A DNA stretch of 64,000 nt from Cerioporus squamosus. Lineage: Eukaryota > Basidiomycota > Agaricomycetes > Polyporales > Polyporaceae. The DNA lies in assembly GCA_022592435.1 (NCBI GenBank), contig JABYQS010000073.1, positions 62,001 to 126,000 on the forward strand, given 5' to 3'. Below the pieces are notes generated by a model. That model had not been told where the DNA came from. It saw nothing but the letters and a program-made list of their open reading frames with translations, and did not search any database. Made by a program: the position numbers and the translations under genes. The stretch's first letter is position 1. The number at the start of each line of letters is the position of its first letter. This document shows, piece after piece, positions 35,801-45,562 of the stretch.

Positions 35801-37457
35801 GTCTGCGAGCACCATGGTAACTGTCGTGACGAAGTTGGGCGTAGAAGGGACGATGGGGCCGCGATACACGAGCGTCGTAGAATCTGCGGTGTTCCGCTGG
35901 GAGACGGTGGTAACCCAAGGATCGAGACCACCACCTGGGAAGACCGTGACCTTAACGCTCGTACGGAGGTCGCAGTCCTGGAAGTTGGTGCAGCCTGGGA
36001 CGAGCATGTTGATGTCGTACTGACCGGACGCGGAAACGTATGGCATCCAGGTGAAGCTGGGACCATCCGCGGGAGATGTTCCCACGTTTACGGTAGAAAC
36101 CAAGACCGCTTGAGTAGTTCCGGCGATGGAAGTATCCGCATCCTTCTCTGTCCAAGTCCCCGTGTGCGTCGCATTGGAAGGACCAGGAGCAAAACATGAT
36201 GCGATGTTCTGCGAGTCTATGGCCGACGCGAATGCGCCAGAGGAGAGTAGCTGCAACAGATGCAGACCAGGGCCATCGCCCTTCCAGTCCGACAAAGTGA
36301 GCTGGAAACCGGTGATATCCATGTCTTGCTGGAACAGGAAGTCCTGGTAGGGGATACTGGGATCAGTGAGGAGGGGACAACTGTTGGTGCAAGTCTTGTT
36401 CTGGTTATCCGTTGGATCTAGATAGCGCAACTCCTGAACAGCATTGTCGGGGATTGTGGCGACGCTGGATAATCGCTAAGTTGCACGCACGTATACACGA
36501 GAACTGGCAGTCGCACCTGAAAGCAGTCGTTCCACGACCATTCAAGAACGTGTTGCCGATACGAATGCCGTTGGCGGTCAAGAACGAGAACTTCCTGACT
36601 GTGATGACAGCTCCGGCAGCTCCGCGAGCGAACCATGTATTCCCCGGGCCATCCGCGCCTGCAGGGCAAAGAATGTTCTTCACATTGCTGAAGTCGCTGT
36701 CGGTGGACGATGGCCCGGCGTCAATCTGTGCGTCCTGCAAGGGTACAGGGACGAGGGAGGAGGAGAAGGGCGTGGCGCCAGAGGAGAAGGGGACATTAGG
36801 GTTGTTGGTACCGTTGATGGCAACGGACCCGTTCCCAAAAGATGCGAGGAAGGAACCGGAGATGTAAAGACTGGACTGGGACGAGTTGGACGTGATAGAC
36901 AAGACTTCAGCGGCCGCGCCTGTCAGCCCGCCGAAGGGAGCTGGAGACCAGGACGACGACGCGGTATCCCAGACCGCGATGGACGCGCCTGGAGAGCTGA
37001 AGAGACCACCTGCCCACACCTGCTTCCTCGATGCGTCGCAGAAGAGCGCACGCACGGCTCCGTTCGGGGAGTTGCTGCCCAGGGAGGTGATCGCTCCTGA
37101 GGACGCGGTGTACGAAGCGATGTTGCTCGCGGACGTGCTCCCGACGGACGAGAAGCTCCCTGCAAAGTAGAAGACGTCGCCGAGGGCGCAACCTGCCAAA
37201 ATGCTGCCCCCTGCATTTGTTGACGCGATTTTGGAGAGAGAACCGTCGGAGGAGCGGGACAGGAGAGAGGCGGTGGTAGGGTCAAACGTTACGGAAGAAG
37301 TAGAGTTGTCGACAACATCAAGACCTGCGAAGGCACCTGCGAGGCCGACCTTGCCCATACGATCGAAGTCGACGAGGGGGGTGCTGGCGAGGGCGGCATT
37401 GGCGAAGAGGGCGAGGAGGGCTACCTGCCATGTTCGACGTCGAGACTTGCACGCCAT
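32853..37457 (-). CDS. RAX2: RAX2-like cell polarity protein with C-terminal SH3 domain
   Basis: Type I membrane protein of roughly 1,400 residues; RAX2 marks cortical sites for bud-site selection and polarity in yeasts. The signal peptide is in MACKSRRRTWQVAL plus LALFANAALAS. The long extracellular part repeats beta-propeller/kelch-like units of the type LYVGGSFS, VWAGGLFS, LFLGGQFT, ILVAGNFT with many N-glycosylation sites. An intron (donor GTGCGA near 36500) precedes VATIPDNAVQELRYLDPT. Near the C-terminus is one transmembrane helix, FLATGVVILISIAIAAGIVF. The cytoplasmic tail contains VARYSFDGKGEGELPVRTGQ then ELEILDDRDAAWWYARDA and EGVVPAAYVY-stop, which has the full ALYDY/WW/P..YV layout of an SH3 domain. 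The last intron (32974-32920) lies inside it. RAX2 identity is well supported; the SH3 is read directly after splicing. Confidence 0.82.
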
Positions 37458-38645
37458 GGTGGATGACCGGGGGGCGTGCTGACGAGGGGTATACTGCACG
37501 TAATGGTGGTGAAGAACAGAGCCGTCCAGCCGACCAAATTCACGTTGGCGTTCAAGTCGTCGACGGCGCGTGTACAAAACGCGTTGACGACGCGACATCA
37601 ACGTCCTACTCAACACCCGCTTATGTCAGCAGAGTTGCCTTTCCTGGGCATCCTGTCCTTGTACCTACTCGCCACCTCTTCCGCGTACCACGTCCTGTCA
37701 GCTTTCAGTATGTCTATCTCATCAAGCTCAGTATGAAGTTCTTGCTTGAATGGCCCATATATGAAGCGGACATAGCCTGCACGGAGTGCCAGCTGCGACG
37801 GGTTACTCAAAATGTTACTTAGCTTCCTCGCGCGCTCTAGTGGTGACCGCTGCTGCCACGCTACTAGATGGGCCTCTATGGCTTTAGTGCGGAGGTCTCA
37901 AAAGCATGCAAGAGCTCGTCAAGGTCAAACCCATAGGTCTGTGCATCAAGGGCTCGTAAGCTCCGCGCTACTTTGAATGAGGAATGGATGGGCAGGTTGG
38001 ATGTCCCGCGGCCGGTGAGTCGTTTGTTAGCAATGCCAACTAAACCCGTTCCAAATCATCTGAAGAGCCTGAGCTTGCTCCGTTAAGTGCGCTGCATTCC
38101 TCCGTTACATCGTATACGCAGCCTCCCTGGCATGATCGCATACTAATGCCATGAGATCACCGTAACCATCACCTGCCCCTTCACTCACACCTGGCTGCCC
38201 GCGGGTACTTATGCAAGAACCGTTCATCCGCACGAACATGCCTTGCGCACTCGCGACCCGCACCGTGCACGATGGCCGGCAGCGGCGCATCGAGTCTGTT
38301 CCAGCTTCAGGACAAGCGGTCACAGGATGTGCTCGCGTGAGACCCCCGGAGCCCGGCCTGCATCTTCTCCTGACCCACCGCGGCCCAACATGATTCAGCT
38401 TGGCGTTCTCTTCACCCACGCCCTTCTCTCGGAAGACACGCCGACGGCGGGCGAAGATACACCAGCTGTAGGCGACATCTATCTCCTCGTTTCATCTCGT
38501 ATCACGGCCGCCGCTCGTCCTCCTCGATGTCTAACCCCAGGCCCATATATAAGCCCGCAATGCCGGTACACGGATTGGCAGAGCAATACCCGCATCTAGG
38601 TCCCAGACGTCACAAGCTCTCCCGCGAACACGAACGATCATCAAC
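37458..38645. other. Divergent intergenic region (RAX2 / dioxygenase)
   Basis: 1.2 kb promoter region for both genes. It contains a TATA box for the dioxygenase at 38546. Several small open frames are present but lack motifs. Confidence 0.55.
38546..38553 (+). promoter_or_regulatory. TATA box of the intradiol dioxygenase gene
   Basis: TATATAAG, 93 bp upstream of the ATG at 38646; a canonical position for a fungal TATA box with a 5' UTR of 50-70 nt. Confidence 0.6.
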
Positions 38646-40038
38646 ATGGCCTCCGAACAGCAGATGAAGAACCCGCTCCTTGTCGGACGCGCCATCCGCG
38701 CCCAGCTCGAGAACGAGGTCCCGCAGGATCTCCCTCTAGAGCGCGACTTCCGCGAGGACTCTGACTACACCATCACCGACCAGTACGTGCCGCTTCTGCG
38801 CTGTTCGCCTCTACGATGCAGGAGCATCCATTTACCACCCCGCGCACCTACCTCACAGCGTCCAGGAACTTCACAAGAGCCTCTGCACGGACCCCCGCAC
38901 GCTCGAGCTCATCAGCGCGCTCGTCTCGCACCTTCACGCGTTCGCGCGCGAGACGCAGCTCACGCACGATGAGTGGACCAAGGCCGTCAAATTCCTTACG
39001 CGCGCCGGAAAGGAGAGCACGGAGTACAAGAATGAGTTCGTGCTTCTGAGCGACTGCATGGGCTTGAGCGCCCTCGTAGACGAGATCAACCACCCGAAGC
39101 CTCCGGTACGCATCTGTATATGCCCTGTGCTTGCCACCAGTTGACTGGTCACCGTGTTTTCAGGGCTGCACCGATGGTTGCGAACCCGGTCCGTTCTACA
39201 CCGAGGATGCGCCAATCGTCCCATCTGGTTCGTCGCTCGCAAAGTCCAATACGCAAGGAGAGTCGATGTACTTCTCCGGCACCGTCAAGAACTTGAAGGG
39301 CGAGAGCGTGAAGGGTGCTACCGTCGATGTGGTCAGTCATGGCAGTCGGTATCAAGGTTTGTTGATATTCACTCACAAACTCAACAGTGGCAAGCCGACG
39401 GGGACGGCGTGTACGACATCCAGTACCCCGACCGTGAAGAGCCCAATGACCGAGGCAAGATCTTGGCCAACGACGATGGAACCTTCAATTACCGCGGTAT
39501 TTTGCCTACTGCATACCCGATTGTGCGTGCTTTTGCTCGGTCTTGTAGCTGCGTGAGCCTGACTCCTGGTGATCTAGCCGAGCGACGGCCCTACGGGAGA
39601 ACTCCTACATACACTAGGTGAGTATACTTGCTCTACTGCACCCGCGTGACTTCTGGCTGACAACATACTTGCAGGCCGTCACCCTCACCGAGCATCCCAT
39701 ATCCACTTCACCGTGAAAGCACCTGGATACGACGAGTGCGTCCTCCACATCGATCGTGCTAGCGGCACACTAACCCCCACATTCCAAACAGTCTCACCTC
39801 GGCGCTCTACCCCTCGCATTCACCATTCCTCGGCACAGATCCCGTCTTCGCGACGAAGAAGTCACTCATCTGCCAGCTCACGGAGGAGCGCGACCCCAAA
39901 CGCTGGGCGGAGTTGGGCTTCAAGGAGGGCGAGGTTCACGGGGGGCGGGTGTGGATCTGGAAGTATGATTTCGTCCTCCCGACTGTCGAGGAGGTCGCAG
40001 AGCTCAAGAAGGTCCGCGCGAAGAAGTCAAAGCTGTGA
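38646..40038 (+). CDS. Intradiol ring-cleavage dioxygenase (hydroxyquinol/catechol 1,2-dioxygenase type)
   Basis: Non-haem Fe(III) enzyme that opens catechol or hydroxyquinol rings between the hydroxyls, feeding lignin-derived aromatics into the beta-ketoadipate route. The N-terminal helical dimerisation domain is present: VQELHKSLCTDPRTLELISA and EFVLLSDCMGLSALVDEIN. The catalytic beta-sandwich has GPFYTEDAP, WQADGDGVYDIQYP with one Tyr ligand, FNYRGILPTAYPIPSDGPTG with the second, and ASHIHFTVKAPGY with the His pair of HIH. The end is VAELKKVRAKKSKL-stop. About six short introns were resolved, including a 42-nt exon encoding PSDGPTGELLHTL. There is no signal peptide, so it is cytosolic. The usual RPAH before IHF is RASH here. 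Hydroxyquinol 1,2-dioxygenase is my first guess for a white-rot fungus. Confidence 0.85.
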
Positions 40039-40254
40039 ATGCGTGGCGGCGTAGTCGTAGTATGATAGAGGAAGTACCGGTCTTGTTCAACCAAACGGCT
40101 TCCGACTCTGGAATACGATACTGCCTGTCTTTCTGTTATATAGCCGAATCTTCACAACGTACCTCTATTGTGGCATTCACTTATGGAGTGGAACGGAGGT
40201 GGAGGGGGCGGGGAGAAAGAGATGATGTCCGAGTAAAGTGTATTCGCGCACAAT

Positions 40255-40865
40255 CTAGTCTCGCTTTACAACGACATCGTCCACATTGAGTTTGATACCA
40301 ACAGGCTGCGAGTGGGGAGAGTACTGCTCGAAACGCCTGAGAGATAGCAGTAACAGGGATGAGAATTCTTATTTCTCCTTGCCAACATGAACGTCATACG
40401 CACTGAGGGTACCGGTACCGGTGCACGACCGGAGGCTTCGCATCCACCATAAGCTTCGTGTCGTCAGAGACTTCCGCGGATTTGGTGAGGTGCTTGAAGG
40501 CCACGTTCTTGTACACCTCAGCGGGTGTCATAATACTGGAGATGTACTTCGCAATTGGGTTGTCGTCTCCCGGCGCGGGCGCATACTTATAGAACGCGAC
40601 GATGCCAAGTGCAGCAATGACAGCTCTACGCCAGAAGGGCGTGTTGAACACTGTGGTGTTGACGGGCAGACTACCCGTTAGAACAGAGCCATTTCGTCAA
40701 GCTGCTGCCCGGCGCACCTTCAGGCTCGTACACGTTCGTATCGTGGTACTCCTCGTGGTGGTGCTCATCGTGAGCATGCGAAGACGCGGCTCTGCTCTGG
40801 AGGAGGGTGGTGCCAGCCCGCTTAGAGGACCGTACGACGGCGCCTGCGGCCCTGGCCAGAGACAT
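40255..40865 (-). CDS. Probable mitochondrial complex I accessory subunit (17.8 kDa-like)
   Basis: Small mitochondrial protein of about 155 residues. Three exons: the first gives a basic targeting peptide MSLARAAGAVVRSSKRAGTT, then a His-rich HAHDEHHHEEYHD and VYEPE. After an intron (acceptor CACAG) comes VFNTPFWRRAVIAALGIVAF with one membrane helix, FYKYAPAPGDDNPIAKYIS, then VVHRYRYPQ. A third exon, beyond a GTGCGT donor, ends RFEQYSPHSQPVGIK and VVVKRD-stop. The layout (transit peptide, His-rich stretch, FY after one helix, R(Y/F)P before SP..P.G) resembles the fungal 17.8-kDa subunit of NADH:ubiquinone oxidoreductase. That match is from memory and is moderate. It is convergent with the dioxygenase, 217 bp apart. 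Confidence 0.62.
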
Positions 40866-41368
40866 TGGTGGAGAGATTCTGAGGATGGGGAGGAGACCGT
40901 TGTCGGCGACGAGCTCGCCCAGGGCGTCAACTTCGGATGCTCTCGCATTACGTAATCATGCCTCGGGCGCTGTGGTCGCGCGCAAGCCGCGCGTGTTCCC
41001 AGCCCGCTGCGAACAACCACCTTCCCGGATCGCTGTGGCCTCTTCTGTTCATCCTGCGATGTCTTCTAGCTGCTCTCTGCTGGCTCTCGAGGCTTTACCG
41101 CGGTTCGACAAATCTGCAGCCGTCCTCGATCGCACCGGTGACTTTCCACGCCTCAGAAGTCTTCACTGGTGACACTGTGCATGCACATGGCGGACCCGAT
41201 TGGCAAGCCAGCTTCTTCGGGAGACCCTATATAGACCGCCACAACACGAACATGGGCCGCCAGCACTCTAGCATACTGCCTTCTAGTCCCCTCTCCTGTT
41301 TCGCAGACTATCCGCCAATCTAAGCCTGCACACACTCTCGTTCAAGCACACTACCCGCATCTACCGCA
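40866..41368. other. Divergent intergenic region with TATA-like box
   Basis: About 0.5 kb upstream of both the complex I-like gene (minus) and the small gene at 41369 (plus). A TATATAG box lies at 41228. No other gene is seen. Confidence 0.5.
41228..41234 (+). promoter_or_regulatory. TATA-like box upstream of small hypothetical gene
   Basis: TATATAG about 140 bp before the ATG at 41369. It modestly supports that the following open frame is a real gene. Confidence 0.4.
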
Positions 41369-41833
41369 ATGGTCTCAGCCCGTGCCGCTGCTCCAGTGCT
41401 CCCGGTCAATATCTCTCAGTCTCCTCTCCTCTCGGGAGGCCTCCTCCCTTTCCCAAGCGACCTGTTCGCAACCCTCGCCGGTCCTCTCCCTACTATCACC
41501 ATTGGGCCTTGCCCGCCAAGTTCGCCCTCTCCGCGTCTTGAGCCACTACGCCTCGCCGGGGCCTCTCGCCCGCTCAACAAGCCTCGGTCGAAGCCGTCCT
41601 CGCCTTGCGCGCCGTCCGCACCGATCTCGCCAAAGCACGTCGCGTCCTTGTACGAGCTCCTTGAGAGCATGGAAAGCGATATGGCGTCGGAGGTGCGCCG
41701 CGTCCGCCTCGGCATTCAAGAGACGCGTCAGCTGGTGCAGGCGTGCCGCGAGAACTCCACTGCGCGCGAGACAGCTCGGCAGCGGAAGTTGGAGAGGGAG
41801 AGGGAGCGAGACGAGAACCTCCAGGGTTTGTGA
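41369..41833 (+). CDS. Hypothetical protein, Pro/Ser-rich with C-terminal coiled coil
   Basis: Intronless frame of 154 codons that I do not recognise. The first 90 residues are rich in Pro, Ser, Leu and Ala (PLLSGGLLPFPSDLF, PPSSPSPRLEPLRL). From residue 90 a charged helix begins: VASLYELLESMESDMASEVR, then RQLVQACRENSTARETARQR and KLERERERDENLQGL-stop, probably a coiled coil. There is no signal peptide or membrane helix. Support for expression is the ATG context, the TATA-like box and the helix pattern. It could be a nuclear or cytoplasmic scaffold; function is unknown. Confidence 0.5.
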   Translation: MVSARAAAPVLPVNISQSPLLSGGLLPFPSDLFATLAGPLPTITIGPCPPSSPSPRLEPLRLAGASRPLNKPRSKPSSPCAPSAPISPKHVASLYELLESMESDMASEVRRVRLGIQETRQLVQACRENSTARETARQRKLERERERDENLQGL

Positions 41834-42289
41834 CGGATGTATACTTGTCTGTTGTGACACTGTCCATAGTAAGTCTCCCGCGTCATCTTGTTCAGGGCCA
41901 CGCTGACAGTGATTGCCTGCACAGTACCCTGTTGTATGACCGCTACTGTCTGATACCCTCGTGTACAGAAGCCTGCGGCGGCTCGCAACAAACTCATATT
42001 GCGGCAGTCTGCTTCAGACACTCGTCCCTGTTCGACCCATCATATATCCACAACCTAACTGCCACGGTACAAGTTCAACCTACCTACACTGATTCCGCAA
42101 ATCGTATCTGCAGCCTTGGACATACATTCGTCAGTGGAAGGCATGACAGATAGTAAGATAGATGCGACGTACGTTGCCCGCCAGTGCATACAGGTCGTCA
42201 TGAAGAACGCATCAACCTTGGTCGACGACTGTCACCATCCCGCAGAGACGCTTACGAACTGCTACTACTCACCACACGTTCTTCGTCAC
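41834..42289. other. Intergenic region
   Basis: Between the small hypothetical gene and the GMC pseudogene. The pseudogene's downstream part may extend here, but I cannot align it further. Nothing else is supported. Confidence 0.5.
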
Positions 42290-42852
42290 GGTAGGGTCCA
42301 CGACGCCTTCGTCCCCCCTTGGACAAGAGAGAAGTTGTGCGAACAGGATAATAGACAGCACCTCGAGCACAATCTCCAAGTCCCTTCTGTAGAACACATC
42401 CGCCGTGGGCCTCATGGACGAGACTCCGCTCTTTGAGGACTACTTGCCTGTGTTGCGGTATGTGATGCCGTTGTACGTGCTTCTGAGGGACAGTGCTGAA
42501 TCCCTAGGTCATACTTCGGGTTCGCCTTGAGCGTGTCACCGAGGGCTACACAAACGTAACCGATTAATGTCAGTCTCTAACGCGATCGCCATGTCTTTTC
42601 TTGAGAAGCACTAGGAACGAAGATGTCACAGTTTGGGACGTTAGGATCGTAGTTCCCCGCTTTGATTACCGCATCTTTGACTGTAGGATCTTCGGACGCG
42701 GCCAGACTGCGGTGCACGCAGCAGCTAGTCGGCCCAACTGTCGACGGGATGAGCTACCACTGGGAGGAAGAGCCGTCACGTACGGGGCTGCCACGACGAG
42801 CCCTGGGCCTGCCGTCCTGTCTCCCGGGACGACGACGTAGTCATTTGCTGTT
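42290..42852 (-). pseudogene. Decayed GMC oxidoreductase fragment
   Basis: The minus strand carries, in order, degraded counterparts of the N-terminal third of a GMC enzyme. NDYVVVPGDRTAGPGLVVAA matches the FAD motif FDYIIIGGGTAGLVVAA. SEDPTVKDAVIKAGNYDPNV matches LSEDPTIKVGVLEAGGWEPD. LGDTLKANPKYDLGI and VPQKHVQRHHIPQ match GGTLIGNPKYDWGF and VPQKHINGRVVPQ, and a relic of KGLGGSS follows. Introns remain at the same places as in the intact gene at 23657-26544: GTACGT after the GLVVAA motif and GTGCTT after the FVP segment. The GxGxxG motif is destroyed, a 1-nt frameshift lies before VPQKH, and the rest of the gene is missing. Kept introns argue for a DNA-level duplicate, not a retrocopy. Confidence 0.65.
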
Positions 42853-43684
42853 GACGCGAATCGTATCATTGTAAGACTGTCAAGATATACGGTGCATGCA
42901 GGAACGCAAACAGGTCAGGTCTGCAGGTACTTACCTGATGCCTGAGGGGAGCCGTACGGGTCTGCAAACCACCTCGACGACATGCAGGGTAACCGATCCC
43001 GACCAAAGCATGCCCGACCAGGAGGTTGTGGCCTGTAGAAGCTACCAAGCTTCGCGGTGACTGAGCGGCAAGTCTGATTAAGGCCTGAAGTTGGGTGTCA
43101 TGTGTACAGCATCGACGTTAGCCTCCGACCTCCGAAATTTCCGTGTTTGCTAACGTTGGATACTTAGTTGGTCTATCCCTGCATTAGTAAGATGGCCAAG
43201 ACGAAATCCAGACATAGCAGCTGCACATCAACTCACCTCACTTTCTGTCTCTCAACAGACGCAATATGTACCGTACGCACACCAAGCAGGAACAGGGACT
43301 AACCAAGAAATCGGGGCTTAGATTTACTGCAATACCAGACAAAACAATGGAAACTACGCTATGGAAGGTCGCTCTGGACAGTTGGGGATCTACTTTGGTT
43401 TTGTTGTTACAATAGACCGTTAAAGGCCGAGACTCTAGAAGGGCGGGGATGAGGATGGAGGTGGGCATGGGGCCTGAGCGCGAGCGTGAGGACGAGACTG
43501 GACAGCGAAACGCATAAACGTGGCAGGGCAGGAAGGAGCACTGAAGTGATAGCAAACTTAACAGAATAAGTAAAAACCGAGACAACGACGGAGCCAAAGC
43601 CGGGAAGCACTTGTTCCTTCATACCTAACGTACACTTTAGTCATTACCCTTGAGACATCTGTGCGTATGTACCGAGAGCCATGT
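42853..43684. other. Intergenic region
   Basis: About 0.8 kb between the pseudogene and the HAP2 stop. It includes an AT-richer part (43080-43640) that probably holds the HAP2 3' UTR. No gene is supported. Confidence 0.5.
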
Positions 43685-45387
43685 CTATTTTGCGTTGGAC
43701 GCATTCCCGAAGCGCATCATGTCGCTTCCCCGTCGCTGCATATCGCCCTTGATCCCCTCCGCGGAGATGTTCACGACGTTGTGGTCGGCGGTCCCGTACA
43801 ACCGCTCCGACCTATTCATCAGCGACACATGATGACGCGCATGCGCATGGGGATGAGGAACGTGGTGCATCTGCATAGCGGCGTGGTATGGTGCACGGAG
43901 CGCAATGGGAGGCTGATTGGCCTGTGGGGGCGGGGACTGAGCCACCGCTGCCGATCCCGGCAGCCCGCCATGCATGTGGCCGTGGGCGGCGTGTCCGGGT
44001 TGACCAGGATGGGCATGGGTGTGCGCGGCTTGCCCGGGCTGGCTGGCATGGCTGTGAGTGTGCATGCCCGACATAGAACGCGTGGGAGGTGGGCGTGAGT
44101 AGGGATCAGGAGTGGGCACGTGATCAAACGGGTTCATAGCGTCGGAATGGGGCGATAGAGGAGCGGGCGTCGCCGGATGAGACATGGAGGGTGGGAAGCC
44201 TACGTTCAACAAATTGACGGCACCCGGACTGTGACCGAGCTGCAGAAAGGGAGAGTGGGACGGTTGTGGGGGGTGCGGAGACTGAACGGGTGCAGGTAGC
44301 ATCGGTGAAGGCTGGGTTTTTGGTTGCGGCGTAGGCTGCGGCTGCGTCGCCATGGACGCCGATGAGTGAGCCTGGATCTGAGCCTGGGGCTGCAACTGCT
44401 GAGGCTGCAGAGCCGAGGCAGCAGCCTGAGGCCGGGGCTGCAAGAGCGGTTGCCCCGATGCGGCAGTGGGAGGCCGGATCTCAGACATCTTATCGGGCTG
44501 TTGCTGCACTGGAGTGGACGCGGTTGCGGGTTTAGTGGGCTCGATGGGACTGTCGACAGACATGTCGGCGTCCTTGCCGGCCATAGCATCGTCGTCGTCT
44601 TCGCCCTCGCCGTCGACGGAGGCCGAGCCAGAGGGTCCAGCCTCGACCTCCTGTTGCGCCTTTTGAGCAGCGATCTCCTCCGCCGTGAGGAAGCGGCCTC
44701 CGGGACCACGGGGCCGTCGCATAGCATGCTTGTGACGCGATTCATGCAGATATGGCTGCAGCGAAGATCGGATGCGAACAAGGGAAGCAACGGTCGGCCG
44801 GTGGGGAAATATTAGGAGACGATGGGATGAGACGCACCTTTCTCTGCTTGGCGAGCTTGTGGACCTCGTCGAGACGGGCTCGGGCTACTCGCCGTTTGAG
44901 AATGCGGTAGTACTGCTTGGCATTCACATAGAGAGGCTCCTCGTCCATGGGGGCGTCATCCTGGATCTGGTCTACCGGCTGTTCTGGCTCCCGCGGCTGC
45001 TGAGGCTGAGGCTGGGGGTCTGGCTGTCCTGCGGGAGGCAGATGCTGCTGGAGAAAGAGATGGGGGGAGTGCGGTATGGGTGTGCCTGCGGGAGAAGGGC
45101 CGGGTGACGGGTGACGGGAAGCATGGGGGTGCGGATGGGGGTGCGAATGGGGGTGGGGGTGTGCGTGCTGGTGCTGGTGCTGGGAGGGGTGGGGGTGCTG
45201 GTGGAACTGGGGGTGCTGGGGGTGCTGCTGGTGCTGGGGGGCGTGGTGCTGCTGCGGCTGGCCGTAGAGGCTGTAGAGGGTCCCGTTCTCTGCGGGGCAG
45301 TGAGCGGTGGGTCAGGGGGCGGGGAGGAGAACACATACGGTAGTCGTGATAAGGGTTGGAATTGAAGAGGTGATTGACGGGGTCCAT
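43685..45387 (-). CDS. HAP2: CCAAT-binding factor subunit HAP2/NF-YA
   Basis: Sequence-specific subunit of the heterotrimeric HAP/NF-Y complex, which binds CCAAT boxes and controls respiratory and other genes. Exon 1 gives MDPVNHLFNSNPYHDY; exon 2 starts NGTLYSLYGQPQ. An extended His/Pro/Gln-rich stretch follows (HPHPHSHPHPHPHASRH). The conserved core is MDEEPLYVNAKQYYRILKRR (subunit association) then VARARLDEVHKLAKQRK. After an intron comes the DNA-binding half PYLHESRHKHAMRRPRGPGG with RFLTAEEIAA. The C-terminal half is Gln/Pro/Ala/His-rich, as in transactivation regions, ending RFGNASNAK-stop. The core matches the family almost exactly. It is divergent from THO1/SARNP over a 175-bp promoter containing CCAAT boxes. 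Confidence 0.93.
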
Positions 45388-45562
45388 GATTAGAGGAATG
45401 AGTATGTGATTGGCCGAGCTGAGCTCCTTGCACTGGCCAACCAGCTGCAACGCACGCCTCGCCCAGTAAGATGTCGCAGCCCTCCGCCGTCCCGATTGGT
45501 CACTGTCACGCCTTCCCCGCTGCCTAATCCGGAACCGCTCTTCGCCACCTGCCACCACCACC
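45388..45562. promoter_or_regulatory. Short bidirectional promoter of HAP2 and THO1 with CCAAT boxes
   Basis: 175 bp separate the two start codons. ATTGG (CCAAT on the minus strand) occurs at 45409-45413 and 45495-45499, in the contexts GTGATTGGCC and CCGATTGGTC. The HAP complex that contains the HAP2 product binds exactly this pentamer, so autoregulation is possible. Confidence 0.55.

Noticed and set aside
45080..45365. Plus-strand Gly-rich or Val/Leu-rich open frames.
   Set aside because: They are the antisense of the His/Pro/Gln-rich coding region of HAP2.
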